The notes below the pieces were generated by a model. It saw nothing but the letters and a program-made list of their open reading frames with translations. It did not search any database and was not told the DNA's origin. Below are positions 13,440 through 20,498 of a stretch of 64,000 nt of DNA, piece by piece; position 1 is the first letter of the stretch; each line of letters starts with the position of its first letter. This stretch comes from a virus. The translations under genes were made by a program, and so were the position numbers. The stretch covers positions 1 to 64,000 of the IMG/VR virus record IMGVR_UViG_3300030060_004613. One strand, written 5' to 3'.

Positions 13440-13478
13440 AACGACCCTGGCAGGGACCAATTTCTTGCCAGGGTCGTT
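13440..13478. terminator. Convergent hairpin terminator
   Basis: AACGACCCTGGCA and its exact complement form a 13-bp stem with a 13-base loop between the + gene ending at 13433 and the minus gene ending at 13568. On the minus strand it is followed by TTTTACTTTC. After it, the + strand has CAA repeats and an orphan GGAGGCAACC (13501-13510) not followed by an ATG. Confidence 0.7.
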
Positions 13479-13567
13479 CAACAACAAACCGTCAAATACT
13501 GGAGGCAACCAACATTCGACGTCTCAACTTTAACGTCTGTATTTTTTAACGTCAATAGTAATCGTCT

Positions 13568-14092
13568 CTACGACAGGCTGCCTTTGTCGAACTTCAAACC
13601 ATACATAGCAATGCACGCAGCATCAGCAATCCCGTCGTGAGGTTTTCTTTTTTTGCCAGGAGTCAGGTCTAAACTGGGGATTCTTTGTTTACAGATAAGA
13701 ACAGCCCTGCCTTTGCCCACGCCGGGTGCATCACGGAGTATGGTTTTCTGCCAGGTTTTTGGATGAACGATCAAAAGAGGAACGTCCAGCACACCAAGAA
13801 TGCCAAGCCAAAGTCCGTAACCTACGCCGATGCTGAACATCGATGTTCCCCCCTGGCCTGGACGAGCCTGTTGTTTCTCGACCACCGCCATCTTGATTCC
13901 CACAGTCGCATGAAGCTCAGTCAGAACCTTGCCCATAGCGTTGGAATCGTACTCTCTTCGAGAGCCCTTACCGATTGGAATCGTAAAGTTTTCTCTGGTG
14001 AGCATAACTTTTCTTACTATTCCCTCCTCATCGAGAGCAACGATGGCTCCGTCTTTGCCGGGGTCGATTCCCAAGTAAACTCCACCCATCAT
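13568..14092 (-). CDS. RuvC-like Holliday junction resolvase, 174 aa
   Basis: RNase H-fold nuclease: GIDPGKDGAIV with the first catalytic Asp at residue 10, a VVEKQQ strand with Glu near 72, and HDGIADAACIAMYG near 147-160 with the last acidic residues. This is the pattern of phage and bacterial RuvC-like enzymes, which cut four-way junctions symmetrically, needed before packaging of branched replicative DNA. Starts in the stop of the XRE gene (ATGATG overlap), so repressor and nuclease share a transcript. Host-type RuvC is about the same length. Confidence 0.8.
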   Translation of the reverse strand: MMGGVYLGIDPGKDGAIVALDEEGIVRKVMLTRENFTIPIGKGSRREYDSNAMGKVLTELHATVGIKMAVVEKQQARPGQGGTSMFSIGVGYGLWLGILGVLDVPLLIVHPKTWQKTILRDAPGVGKGRAVLICKQRIPSLDLTPGKKRKPHDGIADAACIAMYGLKFDKGSLS

Positions 14093-14325
14093 TGCTCCAC
14101 TTGTTCAGGAACCAGTTCATCGAACAACAACGACCCAGGGCTCACACCCAGAGCATCAGCGATTTGTTTGAGACGCATAGTCCTTGGCTGAACTGTGCCT
14201 TGAACGTAGCGTTTCAACAGGGAGTAATCTAAGTCCACTTCCCTCGCGAACTCTCGAAGACCCTTACCGTTAGCTCGAATCAAGTAGTGGAGATTCCGTC
14301 CAAATGGTTGCTTTCTTTTATCCAT
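14089..14325 (-). CDS. XRE/Cro-CI-like transcriptional regulator, 78 aa
   Basis: A single helix-turn-helix domain of the XRE family: LREFAREVDLDYSLLKRYVQG and MRLKQIADALGVSPGSLLF are the characteristic helices. No C-terminal oligomerisation or protease domain, so it is Cro-sized. The ATG has no good ribosome site, but a -10 box lies only six bases upstream, implying a leaderless mRNA. It diverges from the operon at 14417 and probably represses it, itself, or both through the two inverted repeats between them. Confidence 0.85.
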   Translation of the reverse strand: MDKRKQPFGRNLHYLIRANGKGLREFAREVDLDYSLLKRYVQGTVQPRTMRLKQIADALGVSPGSLLFDELVPEQVEQ

Positions 14326-14331
14326 TGGTTA

Positions 14332-14359
14332 ATCATATCCTGTGTGGGGGCATTTTCAA
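14332..14359 (-). promoter_or_regulatory. Promoter of the XRE repressor (leaderless)
   Basis: On the minus strand TTGAAA (14359-14354), 16 bases, TATGAT (14337-14332), then TAACCA and the ATG. The predicted transcription start falls on or next to the A of the start codon, so the mRNA would be leaderless, as for lambda cI from PRM. Confidence 0.6.
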
Positions 14360-14366
14360 CCCCCAC
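14344..14366. promoter_or_regulatory. Inverted repeat, candidate operator
   Basis: GTGGGGG and CCCCCAC, a perfect 7-bp inverted repeat with a nine-base spacer, covers the -35 box of the repressor promoter. Suggests autoregulation by the XRE protein. It could alternatively act as an RNA hairpin on readthrough transcripts. Confidence 0.55.
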
Positions 14367-14368
14367 CC

Positions 14369-14397
14369 TTGACGGGCGCATGCTTTGCGCCATAAAG
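14369..14397 (+). promoter_or_regulatory. Promoter and operator of recombination operon
   Basis: TTGACG (14369-14374), a 17-base spacer and ATAAAG (14392-14397). The spacer is itself an inverted repeat, GGCGCA ... TGCGCC (14375-14391), exactly filling the space between -35 and -10, an ideal repressor site. It points to the gene at 14417. Confidence 0.55.
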
Positions 14398-14416
14398 TAA
14401 TTACCAGGAAACTATA

Positions 14417-15082
14417 ATGAGCATTTTGCCATCCGAAAGAGACAGCCTTCTTGTAGATAACCCCAACGAGCCTATCTCATCAGGACGTAAAATCGTTGAT
14501 CCAAGCGTGCTTGTTGCAACTGCGGAGCGCATGGTTTCCCGAGTTACTGTCGATGCGAACCCCGAACATCGTACCCGAGAGTCAATTTGTCGTTGGCGAG
14601 TAGCTAATCTTTTGAGTGCTGTGGACGAGAGCCTGTTCTTTAATATGGTGAGCGGTGCTCTTGATGGAATGAAGAAGACCATCTTGAATCAACAGCCCAA
14701 CGGAGAATGGCAACCCTGTGAATATGAAATCGAGATTCGAGAAATCAATGAAGAGGCTATCATCTTGATGGGAATCCGTTGGACGGACATCATGGGTCAG
14801 GACGACGTTCAGTATCAAAACGGTGCCCCAGCAGTGAACGTGAACGTCACCGCCAAGACTGCTCCTGCTCAGACTGATTCAGCTACCGTAGAGCTTTTGA
14901 AGCTGCTCGCTGCTGGTCAGCTTTCTAATCAAGACGCCTTGAATAAGCTTCAGTCTCTTGCACAAGAGACCACTGCTGCAACAGTCGATGTTGAAGAGGA
15001 CGTGGTGATTCAAGAGGCGAAACCTGCCCCTAAATCCAAGAACCCTCGTGGCCGACGTAAGTTAGTCAGGAAGTCCGACTGA
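14417..15082 (+). CDS. Hypothetical protein, 221 aa, recombination operon
   Basis: Not recognised. ATG follows CAGGAAACTATA. The N-terminal 130 residues look like a folded alpha/beta domain; residues 135-160 are Ala/Thr/Val-rich linker; the C-terminus is very basic (PKSKNPRGRRKLVRK) and may bind DNA. First gene of the operon controlled by the divergent switch, upstream of exonuclease and RecT, so a recombination or ssDNA-binding role is possible but unproven. Confidence 0.65.
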   Translation: MSILPSERDSLLVDNPNEPISSGRKIVDPSVLVATAERMVSRVTVDANPEHRTRESICRWRVANLLSAVDESLFFNMVSGALDGMKKTILNQQPNGEWQPCEYEIEIREINEEAIILMGIRWTDIMGQDDVQYQNGAPAVNVNVTAKTAPAQTDSATVELLKLLAAGQLSNQDALNKLQSLAQETTAATVDVEEDVVIQEAKPAPKSKNPRGRRKLVRKSD

Positions 15083-15256
15083 TACAGTCTCGTCAGGATG
15101 AACACTTTGAACTTGTCCGTCGTTAGAAAGCCTTCCGTGCATCTCAAGTTTCCTGCCCCTGGCAAGAGCTTGAACACGATTCTCTCCTTTGTCGGCGGCT
15201 CGTTCAGCATACTTTGCTGCTCGTGCGATTCCTTGATGGCTAATTTTGTTTTTCAT
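15062..15256 (-). CDS. Small basic minus-strand protein, 64 aa
   Basis: ATG at 15256 preceded by a weak TAGG. The protein (QGIARAAKYAERAADKGENRVQALARGR in part) is helical and basic and looks coding. It overlaps the end of the 221-aa gene by 21 bases tail to tail and diverges from the exonuclease at 15284. Function unknown. Confidence 0.5.
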   Translation of the reverse strand: MKNKISHQGIARAAKYAERAADKGENRVQALARGRKLEMHGRLSNDGQVQSVHPDETVSVGLPD

Positions 15257-15283
15257 TTGCCTACTATATCTTAGGAGAATCAT

Positions 15284-16222
15284 TTGTCTAAACCAGAAGG
15301 TTGGTTCGAAGCTCGTAGAGCGGGTCTCGGTGGCTCTGACATCGCCGCTGTACTTGGCTTGTCTAAGTGGCAAAGCCCTATGGATGTTTGGTCTGCAAAG
15401 CGCGGACTGTCAGAAGAAGTTGTTGAAACAAACGCAATGCGCCGGGGTCGCCTTCTGGAGTCAGCCATTGCAAATTGGTATCAGGAGGAAACAGGACTTG
15501 AGGTTTTGGATGGCAATGAAATGCCAATTGTAGGACCAAAACCTTTCATGCTTGCTTCCCCCGACAGGTACGTCAGTGCTGGGAAAACTCGGTTCGGGTT
15601 GGAAATAAAAACGGCGCGTAGCGTTGACGGCTGGGGAGATGACCTTGGCTCTGGCGTACCTGTTTACTATGCCACTCAAGCAGCATGGTACATGGCTTGC
15701 ACAAACATTGACCGATGGGACTTTGCTGTGTTGTTCCTCGTGAACGATGAGTTCCGTCGCTACACTTTGATTCGAGACAAGAAGACCGAGAAGAAGCTGG
15801 TCAAGAAGTGCGGCGACTGGTGGAAGAGGCACGTTGTTGGAGGAGAGCCTCCACCTATCGATGGATCAACAGCGGCGGACAAATTTTTGCAGGGTAAGTA
15901 TGATAATCCAAATGAAGAGTATCGACTGGCTGTCCCTGAAGAAGAAGAACTAATTTTTGAACTGGACGATATTCAGAACGAAATCAAAGCACTCAAAGAA
16001 AAAGAAGCACTATTCAAAAACCAACTCAAAGAAAAGATTGGGGAGAACGCAGGACTTAGAGGAACCTTTGGAACTGTAAGTTGGAAAATGTCTAACGGAC
16101 GAACAAGCTTAGACTCCAAATCTCTTAGAAAAGCGCACCCCGAGATAGCTAAAGAGTTTTCTAAAACCAGCGAACCAAACCGAATCTTTCGAATGAAAGT
16201 TCAACACAAGAGAGGCAACTAA
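15284..16222 (+). CDS. YqaJ/lambda-type exonuclease, 312 aa (TTG start)
   Basis: PD-(D/E)xK nuclease of the YqaJ viral recombinase family. Visible motifs: an early GGSDIAAVLGLS helix, RRGRLLESAI with a catalytic-site Glu, ASPDRYV with the metal-binding Asp, and the L-E107-I-K109 core. A coiled helical C-terminal part (residues 225-255) is typical. It degrades one strand of a DNA end 5' to 3' for strand annealing by the RecT protein encoded next (TAATG overlap). No ATG is possible near the start; TTG at 15284 follows AGGAG by six bases. Confidence 0.92.
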   Translation: MSKPEGWFEARRAGLGGSDIAAVLGLSKWQSPMDVWSAKRGLSEEVVETNAMRRGRLLESAIANWYQEETGLEVLDGNEMPIVGPKPFMLASPDRYVSAGKTRFGLEIKTARSVDGWGDDLGSGVPVYYATQAAWYMACTNIDRWDFAVLFLVNDEFRRYTLIRDKKTEKKLVKKCGDWWKRHVVGGEPPPIDGSTAADKFLQGKYDNPNEEYRLAVPEEEELIFELDDIQNEIKALKEKEALFKNQLKEKIGENAGLRGTFGTVSWKMSNGRTSLDSKSLRKAHPEIAKEFSKTSEPNRIFRMKVQHKRGN

Positions 16223-17010
16223 TGGCCAAGAACGAAATCGCAAACAAGCCGCCAACCAAGATGGAGAAGTTTAAGGATCTCATCAACAACAAGATGAAAG
16301 ACCAAGTAGCATCCATCTTGCCCAATCATTTAACTCCAGAGCGCATGTGCAAGGTTCTTATTGTAGAGGCCAGCCGGAATCCGAAGCTAATGGAATGCAC
16401 CAGCATCTCCGTAGCTGAATCGGTCATGCTGTCGGCGCAGCTTGGCCTGGAGCCAGGAGGCACGCTCGGCCACATCTACTTCATTCCTTATGGGAACAAG
16501 TGTACGCCAATCATTGGCTACAAGGGATACCTGGAGCTTGCTCGACGCAGTGGCCAGGTAGCTCGCCTCGATGCCCGTGTTGTCTACGAGGGCGAGAAGT
16601 TTGAGGTAAGCGCAGGGCTCCACCCTAACATTGAGCACAGTGTTCGAGGAGACGTGGACCGTTCAGACGACAAGATTGTGGCAGCCTACGCTGTTGCTGT
16701 TCTCAAGGACGGGTCCTCTTACTTCGAGGTGCTGTGGAAGGTAGACATCGACAAGGTTCGTCGTCGGTCCAAGGCTGGACGTAGCGGGCCATGGGTAGAC
16801 GATTACTCTCGGATGGCTCGCAAGAGCGCTATCCGTGCTCTGTTTAACGGCGGCACTGTGCCTATGTCCTTCGAGCTTGCAACGGCTGTCTCTTCAGATG
16901 GAGATGATCCTCACGCAAAGATGCCTCCTATCGACATTACGCCAATCGTTGGCGAGGATGAACCCAAGGAGGTAAATGGAATGAGCGACCTTGGTGCGGC
17001 CCTGGCATGA
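16222..17010 (+). CDS. recT: RecT-family ssDNA-annealing protein, 262 aa
   Basis: Clear RecT/Bet-like signature: an N-terminal LPNHLTPERMCKVLIVEA helix, SVAESVMLSAQLGLEPGG, LGHIYFIPYGNKCTPIIGYKGYLELARRSG, and the SGPWVDDYSRMARKSAIRALF segment. The protein coats and anneals single strands made by the upstream exonuclease. Length is normal for the family. The stop overlaps a zinc-ribbon mini-gene at 17007. Confidence 0.95.
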   Translation: MAKNEIANKPPTKMEKFKDLINNKMKDQVASILPNHLTPERMCKVLIVEASRNPKLMECTSISVAESVMLSAQLGLEPGGTLGHIYFIPYGNKCTPIIGYKGYLELARRSGQVARLDARVVYEGEKFEVSAGLHPNIEHSVRGDVDRSDDKIVAAYAVAVLKDGSSYFEVLWKVDIDKVRRRSKAGRSGPWVDDYSRMARKSAIRALFNGGTVPMSFELATAVSSDGDDPHAKMPPIDITPIVGEDEPKEVNGMSDLGAALA

Positions 17011-17132
17011 AGCCGCTCAAGCGCATTTGCTTTGAATGTGATCACCGATACACGGGCGATGAGCGTTGCCCAAAATGCGGGTTCTTTTCAGGCGAACCTA
17101 TACCAACAAAAAAGAACCCCCGGAAACGCTAA
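17007..17132 (+). CDS. Zinc-ribbon mini-protein, 41 aa
   Basis: ATGA overlap with recT. C8-x2-C11 and C20-x2-C23-G make a compact zinc ribbon, followed by a basic tail (TKKNPRKR). The last codons lie within the terminator stem. Conserved position after recT suggests a helper of recombination, by inference only. Confidence 0.65.
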   Translation: MKPLKRICFECDHRYTGDERCPKCGFFSGEPIPTKKNPRKR

Positions 17133-17148
17133 GTCTCCGGGGGTTTTT
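17115..17148. terminator. Strong bidirectional terminator between early and late
   Basis: AACCCCCGGA (17115-17124) and TCCGGGGGTT (17136-17145) form a 10-bp stem with an 11-base loop, followed by TTTTTCTT on the + strand and TTCTTTTTTG on the minus strand. It lies where the + recombination operon meets the end of the minus late operon. Confidence 0.92.
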
Positions 17149-17149
17149 C

Positions 17150-17377
17150 TTAGGCGTCTGCTTCAGCGCCTTTTTCTTCAGGAGCTTCAGCGGGTGCGGC
17201 AGGCTCCGGGGCTGGCGTCTCTTCAGCCGGAGCTTCGACGGGGGCTTCTTCTGCTGCCTCCTCGTCGCTTGAATCCATTAGATGACAAGTGCCAAAGGAA
17301 GTCGAGATGACCACGACTCCGCCAATCAAAGCAACCCGAGGGTTGAGCTTCTTCCAAAGTTCTTTTAGTTTTTCCAT
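17150..17377 (-). CDS. Small membrane protein of lysis region, 75 aa
   Basis: Basic N-terminus (KLKELWKKLNPR), one hydrophobic helix at about residues 15-32 and a 40-residue Glu/Ala/Pro-rich tail. It is the last gene of the late operon, directly after the endolysin candidate, where holins or spanin subunits often lie. The Cys near residue 31 is not in a lipobox. A pinholin or inner-membrane spanin are both possible; the Ala/Pro tail is not typical of either. Confidence 0.6.
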   Translation of the reverse strand: MEKLKELWKKLNPRVALIGGVVVISTSFGTCHLMDSSDEEAAEEAPVEAPAEETPAPEPAAPAEAPEEKGAEADA

Positions 17378-17385
17378 TACGTCTC

Positions 17386-18192
17386 CTACGACAGGTCATC
17401 TTCGGTGATGAGGGTATAAGTAAAGACCTCAGCCTCCGATGCCTTCCAGATCTTAACCGCTTCTTCCCAGTCTGCGATTCGGGCAAAGACCTGGCAGCCA
17501 GCCGACCAGCGGTCTACTTGCGTAGAGTTCTCCCCAGCATGGTGCAAATTCACACCGTACCAGCCCTCGATTCCGGGGTCGTCGTCATGGCCAAACGACA
17601 AAATGTTATTGCGATCATTGTCCCTCCAGACGCGGATGGGCGATGCTCGCTGACATAGAGTTTCATACTTTCCACGGTGCATATCCCACTTGTAGGCACG
17701 GTAGGAACCAGGCACCATGATGGCTGTACCAGCGGAACTTCCATAGACTTCAGGATGCTCTAAACAATAAGTCCCTGGGTCCGTGGTGATTCTGTACTTC
17801 TTGTGCTGCCACAGTCCGTTGTTCACCCAAACCAAGTGCATCTCATCATCGAAGCTGTTGGCAATAGGATTGTTTGAGCGCACACCAATCGTGTTGATCT
17901 GCCCATCGGTATAGACCTCGTAGCCTTTGGCTTTGAGCACACCAATGATAGCAGGAGGATCGTCAGACACTTCAGGCTGCTCTGGCTCCTCAGCGGCCTG
18001 TAAAGCATTGAGGGTGTTGGGCCCTACGATTCCGTCTGCGGCCAGTCCTGACGCCTGCTGGAAGCGCTTCACGGCTTTCTCAGTACCACTACCAAAGATT
18101 CCATCGACGCCGATTTGGCCATAGCCCTTGTCGTTCAACGCCTTCTGGATTTCTTTAACGTCGTCGCCTCTACTTCCTTTCTTGATCAACAT
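17386..18192 (-). CDS. Endolysin candidate: PG-binding plus YkuD-like domain
   Basis: 268 aa from the ATG at 18192, which has AGGAGG six bases upstream. Residues 3-68 are a classical PG_binding_1 domain (GSRGDDVKEIQKALNDKGYG, DGIFGSGTEKAVKRFQ, DGIVGPNTLNAL). The C-terminal domain has His217/His218 in GVNLHHAGE and Cys233 in WSAGCQVF, the His...S-x-G-C layout of YkuD-like L,D-transpeptidase folds found in phage wall enzymes. It most likely cleaves or modifies peptide cross-links at lysis. No signal peptide, so a holin would be needed. Confidence 0.7.
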   Translation of the reverse strand: MLIKKGSRGDDVKEIQKALNDKGYGQIGVDGIFGSGTEKAVKRFQQASGLAADGIVGPNTLNALQAAEEPEQPEVSDDPPAIIGVLKAKGYEVYTDGQINTIGVRSNNPIANSFDDEMHLVWVNNGLWQHKKYRITTDPGTYCLEHPEVYGSSAGTAIMVPGSYRAYKWDMHRGKYETLCQRASPIRVWRDNDRNNILSFGHDDDPGIEGWYGVNLHHAGENSTQVDRWSAGCQVFARIADWEEAVKIWKASEAEVFTYTLITEDDLS

Positions 18193-18367
18193 AGGATGCC
18201 TCCTGCCCAGGCTGAGGACCACACGTCTTGTCCTCAGTATTGTTGTTGGCACCCTGAACAGAAGGCTTGCGATCTTTAAAACCAATACGAACGACTGTCA
18301 CTGATGACTTTCTAATTTTCATCTTTTCAGTGGAGCGATGCCTATACGACCGGGTAACCGTCTTCAT
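18170..18367 (-). CDS. Hypothetical basic protein, 65 aa
   Basis: ATG at 18367 two bases after the stop of the previous gene and no clear ribosome site, so coupling is likely if it is expressed. The N-terminal half is Arg/Lys-rich, the C-terminal half polar. It overlaps the endolysin start by 23 bases and contains a perfect 8-bp hairpin. May simply be a leader region. Confidence 0.4.
   Translation of the reverse strand: MKTVTRSYRHRSTEKMKIRKSSVTVVRIGFKDRKPSVQGANNNTEDKTCGPQPGQEASYVDQERK
18212..18237 (-). other. Hairpin just upstream of endolysin ribosome site
   Basis: CTGAGGAC and GTCCTCAG form a perfect 8-bp stem with a ten-base loop, ending a few bases before the AGGAGG of the endolysin gene. 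It could time endolysin translation or mark RNA processing. No T-run, so not a terminator. Confidence 0.5.
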
Positions 18368-18369
18368 AT

Positions 18370-18768
18370 CTACGTCGAGATAAGGATTCGATAGGTGACG
18401 CTGCTGGCAGGCGCTGTTGATGCGGCTGTGCCGTTCAAGTCAGTCCCGGCGGCAGTAACACAAATAGCCTTGAGGCCATTTGCGTAGGTTGTGCCTGTTG
18501 GGCTTGAGTAAACCCGAGTCACACTGGCAGGACACATGAATGCCCAGTCTGGACCTGTAGCAGCATCTCCACCCACATTCACGGTTCCAGTGCTGTCGTA
18601 GAGTTTTACATACACTGGGACTGTATTTTGAGTGTTGTCGATCTCCACTTTATACAAAACACCACTGCTTGCATCAAGAGTTTCGACGTTATGATCTGGA
18701 TCAAGGTTCACACAATGGAATGTGCCAACGTCTGAAATAACGGATGTTTTTACGAGTGCTGATGCCAT
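18370..18768 (-). CDS. Small beta-rich virion-type protein, 132 aa
   Basis: Not recognised by name. Thr/Ser/Ala/Val-rich with a strand pattern and a segment LYKVEIDNTQNTVPVYVKLYD that aligns in pattern with IHSIHLINGHSNPAWLKIYN of the next gene, so the two are paralogues. Such short beta-sandwich proteins in late operons are usually particle decorations or fiber parts. Confidence 0.6.
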   Translation of the reverse strand: MASALVKTSVISDVGTFHCVNLDPDHNVETLDASSGVLYKVEIDNTQNTVPVYVKLYDSTGTVNVGGDAATGPDWAFMCPASVTRVYSSPTGTTYANGLKAICVTAAGTDLNGTAASTAPASSVTYRILIST

Positions 18769-18770
18769 TT

Positions 18771-19145
18771 CTACCTCACAACCATGCTGACGGTAAGACT
18801 TCCAGCATCAGGGTTCGATGTTCCAGCGGTTCCATTGGAGTCCTCACAGGCATAAGTCATATTAGTAAGAGCAATCCCATCAATGATTTGCCAAACAGTT
18901 CGTCCACCATTCGACCCGGAACCCTCTGATTTAATAATGATGTCGGGGTCGGTTGTGCCCACAGTCGCAGTTGATGCGTTGTAGATCTTCAACCATGCTG
19001 GATTAGAGTGTCCGTTGATCAAGTGAATGCTGTGAATAGTGGCAGCCCCGGCGAACACATCAGTGACGGCAGTGGCCGTAGCAGCCGTGTCAATAAACAT
19101 AAAATCGACTTGAGTTATCGAGTTTTTACCAGAAGTAATCGCCAT
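18771..19145 (-). CDS. Small beta-rich virion-type protein, 124 aa
   Basis: Paralogue of the 132-aa protein two bases downstream. Starts with MAITSGKNSI, then Thr/Ala-rich strands and a Gly/Ser loop. Same likely role. Similar architecture, though weaker similarity, is seen in the proteins at 23210, 25627 and 26084. Confidence 0.6.
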   Translation of the reverse strand: MAITSGKNSITQVDFMFIDTAATATAVTDVFAGAATIHSIHLINGHSNPAWLKIYNASTATVGTTDPDIIIKSEGSGSNGGRTVWQIIDGIALTNMTYACEDSNGTAGTSNPDAGSLTVSMVVR

Positions 19146-19784
19146 TTATCCGTTCCTCGTTGCAGGAGTGGGTGGGTTGGTAGGCTGATTAACAGGAGGT
19201 GCTGCCGCTGGTTTCTCTGCAATTGCAGACTGCACAATATCAAGACAGCGCTTCAATCCTTCGGGCATGCCATCGTCACGAGCAATCACCTTGACGTTGT
19301 ACTTTGCAGAGTTGTCCGAGGTCCGAGTGTTCTCGCTTTTTGCGGAGATAGACCCGTGAATCTTGACATCAACACTGACTGGTCCCCAGCCTGCTTTGAC
19401 GTGAGTGTCCATGGCCGCTTCATAGTCCCGACTACTTTTCTCAGACGTGCTGGACTTCACTTCCATAGTAAAGTCAACTTCAACCTCTTTTACTTGAAGA
19501 GATGGAGTGTTGAGAATTGCTAAGATAGGAACATCAAGTTGGTTGGTGACCTCAGTGTAGCCACCAGCGCCATCATTGACGGGCTTAGTATAGGTAAAGT
19601 CAACCGTGCGGGCCTTAACAATCCCGTTCGAATCAGTTTCAAGCCCCACGTTTTGAATGAAATCAGCAGTCGCTTTAGCAAGCTGCACCTGTGAATCACA
19701 AGCTGCTTTCAGTGGGCCACCAATAAGTTGATCCATTGGGAGACCACCAAACTGGTCGGACATTTTAACGAGGCCGTCTGCCAT
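19146..19784 (-). CDS. DUF2589-like protein, 212 aa
   Basis: Pattern of the DUF2589 family: LPMDQLIGGPLKAACDSQVQLAKATADFI near residues 15-43, VRTVDF-like strand, then VPILAILNTPSLQVKEVEVDFTMEVK near 92-118. The family is known mostly from bacterial genomes with no assigned function. The C-terminus is Pro/Ala-rich. Together with the protein at 20797 it brackets five lysine-rich mini-genes. I am fairly sure of the family, not of any activity. Confidence 0.7.
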   Translation of the reverse strand: MADGLVKMSDQFGGLPMDQLIGGPLKAACDSQVQLAKATADFIQNVGLETDSNGIVKARTVDFTYTKPVNDGAGGYTEVTNQLDVPILAILNTPSLQVKEVEVDFTMEVKSSTSEKSSRDYEAAMDTHVKAGWGPVSVDVKIHGSISAKSENTRTSDNSAKYNVKVIARDDGMPEGLKRCLDIVQSAIAEKPAAAPPVNQPTNPPTPATRNG

Positions 19785-19792
19785 GTTTCACT

Positions 19793-20035
19793 CTACCTTT
19801 TTTTGCCTTTATGAAGACCGTGAGATGAATGCTGCTTACCTTTTTTGGTAGCAGCCCTTTTAGCTTTGTTTGCAGCAGCCAGTTTTTTCCGGCCTGCTGA
19901 GGTGGACTTTAACTTAGAGATAGTCTTAGCGGGTGCATAAACTTCACCAGTCTTGCCGCTCGGCTTTCCTGATGGGGTTCTCCATTTTTGTTTGCCCCAC
20001 TTCTTCAAAGACTTTTGGCTCTTCTTGAGTGCCAT
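19793..20035 (-). CDS. Lysine-rich mini-protein 1, 80 aa
   Basis: Very basic (Lys about a quarter of residues) with the motif KWRTPSGKPS-GKTGEVYAP followed by KLKSTSAGRKKLAAANKAKRAATKKGKQ and HGLHKGKKR. I recognise this as a recurrent small family in phages and some large DNA viruses, function unknown. Likely binds nucleic acid; could be packaged with the genome. Its start overlaps the stop of the next upstream gene. Confidence 0.75.
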   Translation of the reverse strand: MALKKSQKSLKKWGKQKWRTPSGKPSGKTGEVYAPAKTISKLKSTSAGRKKLAAANKAKRAATKKGKQHSSHGLHKGKKR

Positions 20036-20190
20036 TACTTGCGCTTCCTGCTGGTGTAGCTGGGTTTCGCACGTTCCTTCTTTGCTATCGTCTTCGACAG
20101 TTTCTTAGTGACCTTAGACTGACGAGCATGCATCTTGGATGCGTTAGCAAGTTCCTTGCTGACTTTTGCAAGCTTCTTAGATGCCTTCAT
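20035..20190 (-). CDS. Lysine-rich mini-protein 2, 51 aa
   Basis: ATG at 20190, stop overlapping the next start at 20035. Composed of a Lys/Ser/Ala amphipathic helix and a basic tail (PSYTSRKRK). Reads like a short histone-tail-type or DNA-binding peptide. Detected from position, overlap pattern and composition, no family recognised. Confidence 0.6.
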   Translation of the reverse strand: MKASKKLAKVSKELANASKMHARQSKVTKKLSKTIAKKERAKPSYTSRKRK

Positions 20191-20372
20191 GATTTGTATC
20201 CTCCACCTTTGGCTCTGTACTGCTTAGCAAGCATTTGTGCTTTTCGTGCTGACCACTGACCAGGCTTGCCACCTTTACCCGCTGCTTTAATTTTCTTGAA
20301 CAGGTTCTTCCGCATGGTGGGCTTGGTATAGTTACCAGCCTCATTCACACGAGATTTAGATTTCTTGCTCAT
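20187..20372 (-). CDS. Lysine-rich mini-protein 3, 61 aa
   Basis: Contains GNYTKPTMRKNLFKKIKA and GGKPGQWSARKAQMLAKQY with a GGGYK end, a motif combination found in many small phage proteins. Basic, no cysteine, no membrane span. Four-base overlaps with both neighbours argue for coupled translation of the set. Confidence 0.75.
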   Translation of the reverse strand: MSKKSKSRVNEAGNYTKPTMRKNLFKKIKAAGKGGKPGQWSARKAQMLAKQYRAKGGGYKS

Positions 20373-20494
20373 CGTTTCTTAGATCCCTTTTTAGCTTTCT
20401 TTAATTTCTTAAAGTCCGCCCCAGTAATCTTCTTACGAGGAGGCGCGACTCCTGCCAGTTTCTTTTGTTTCGCGCTGTATTTTTTGTACGGCAT
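20369..20494 (-). CDS. Lysine-rich mini-protein 4, 41 aa
   Basis: Starts MPYKKYSAKQKKLAGVAPP and continues RKKITGADFKKLKKAKKGSKKR: 16 Lys/Arg of 41 residues. The YSAKQKKLA...APPR...ITGADFKKL motif recurs in small phage proteins. Too short to fold alone; probably nucleic acid- or capsid-bound. Confidence 0.7.
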   Translation of the reverse strand: MPYKKYSAKQKKLAGVAPPRKKITGADFKKLKKAKKGSKKR

Positions 20495-20498
20495 TACA

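Noticed and set aside
13568-15256. Prophage integration module
   Set aside because: A repressor-like gene and recombination genes are present, but no integrase, excisionase or attachment-site repeat was seen in the window.
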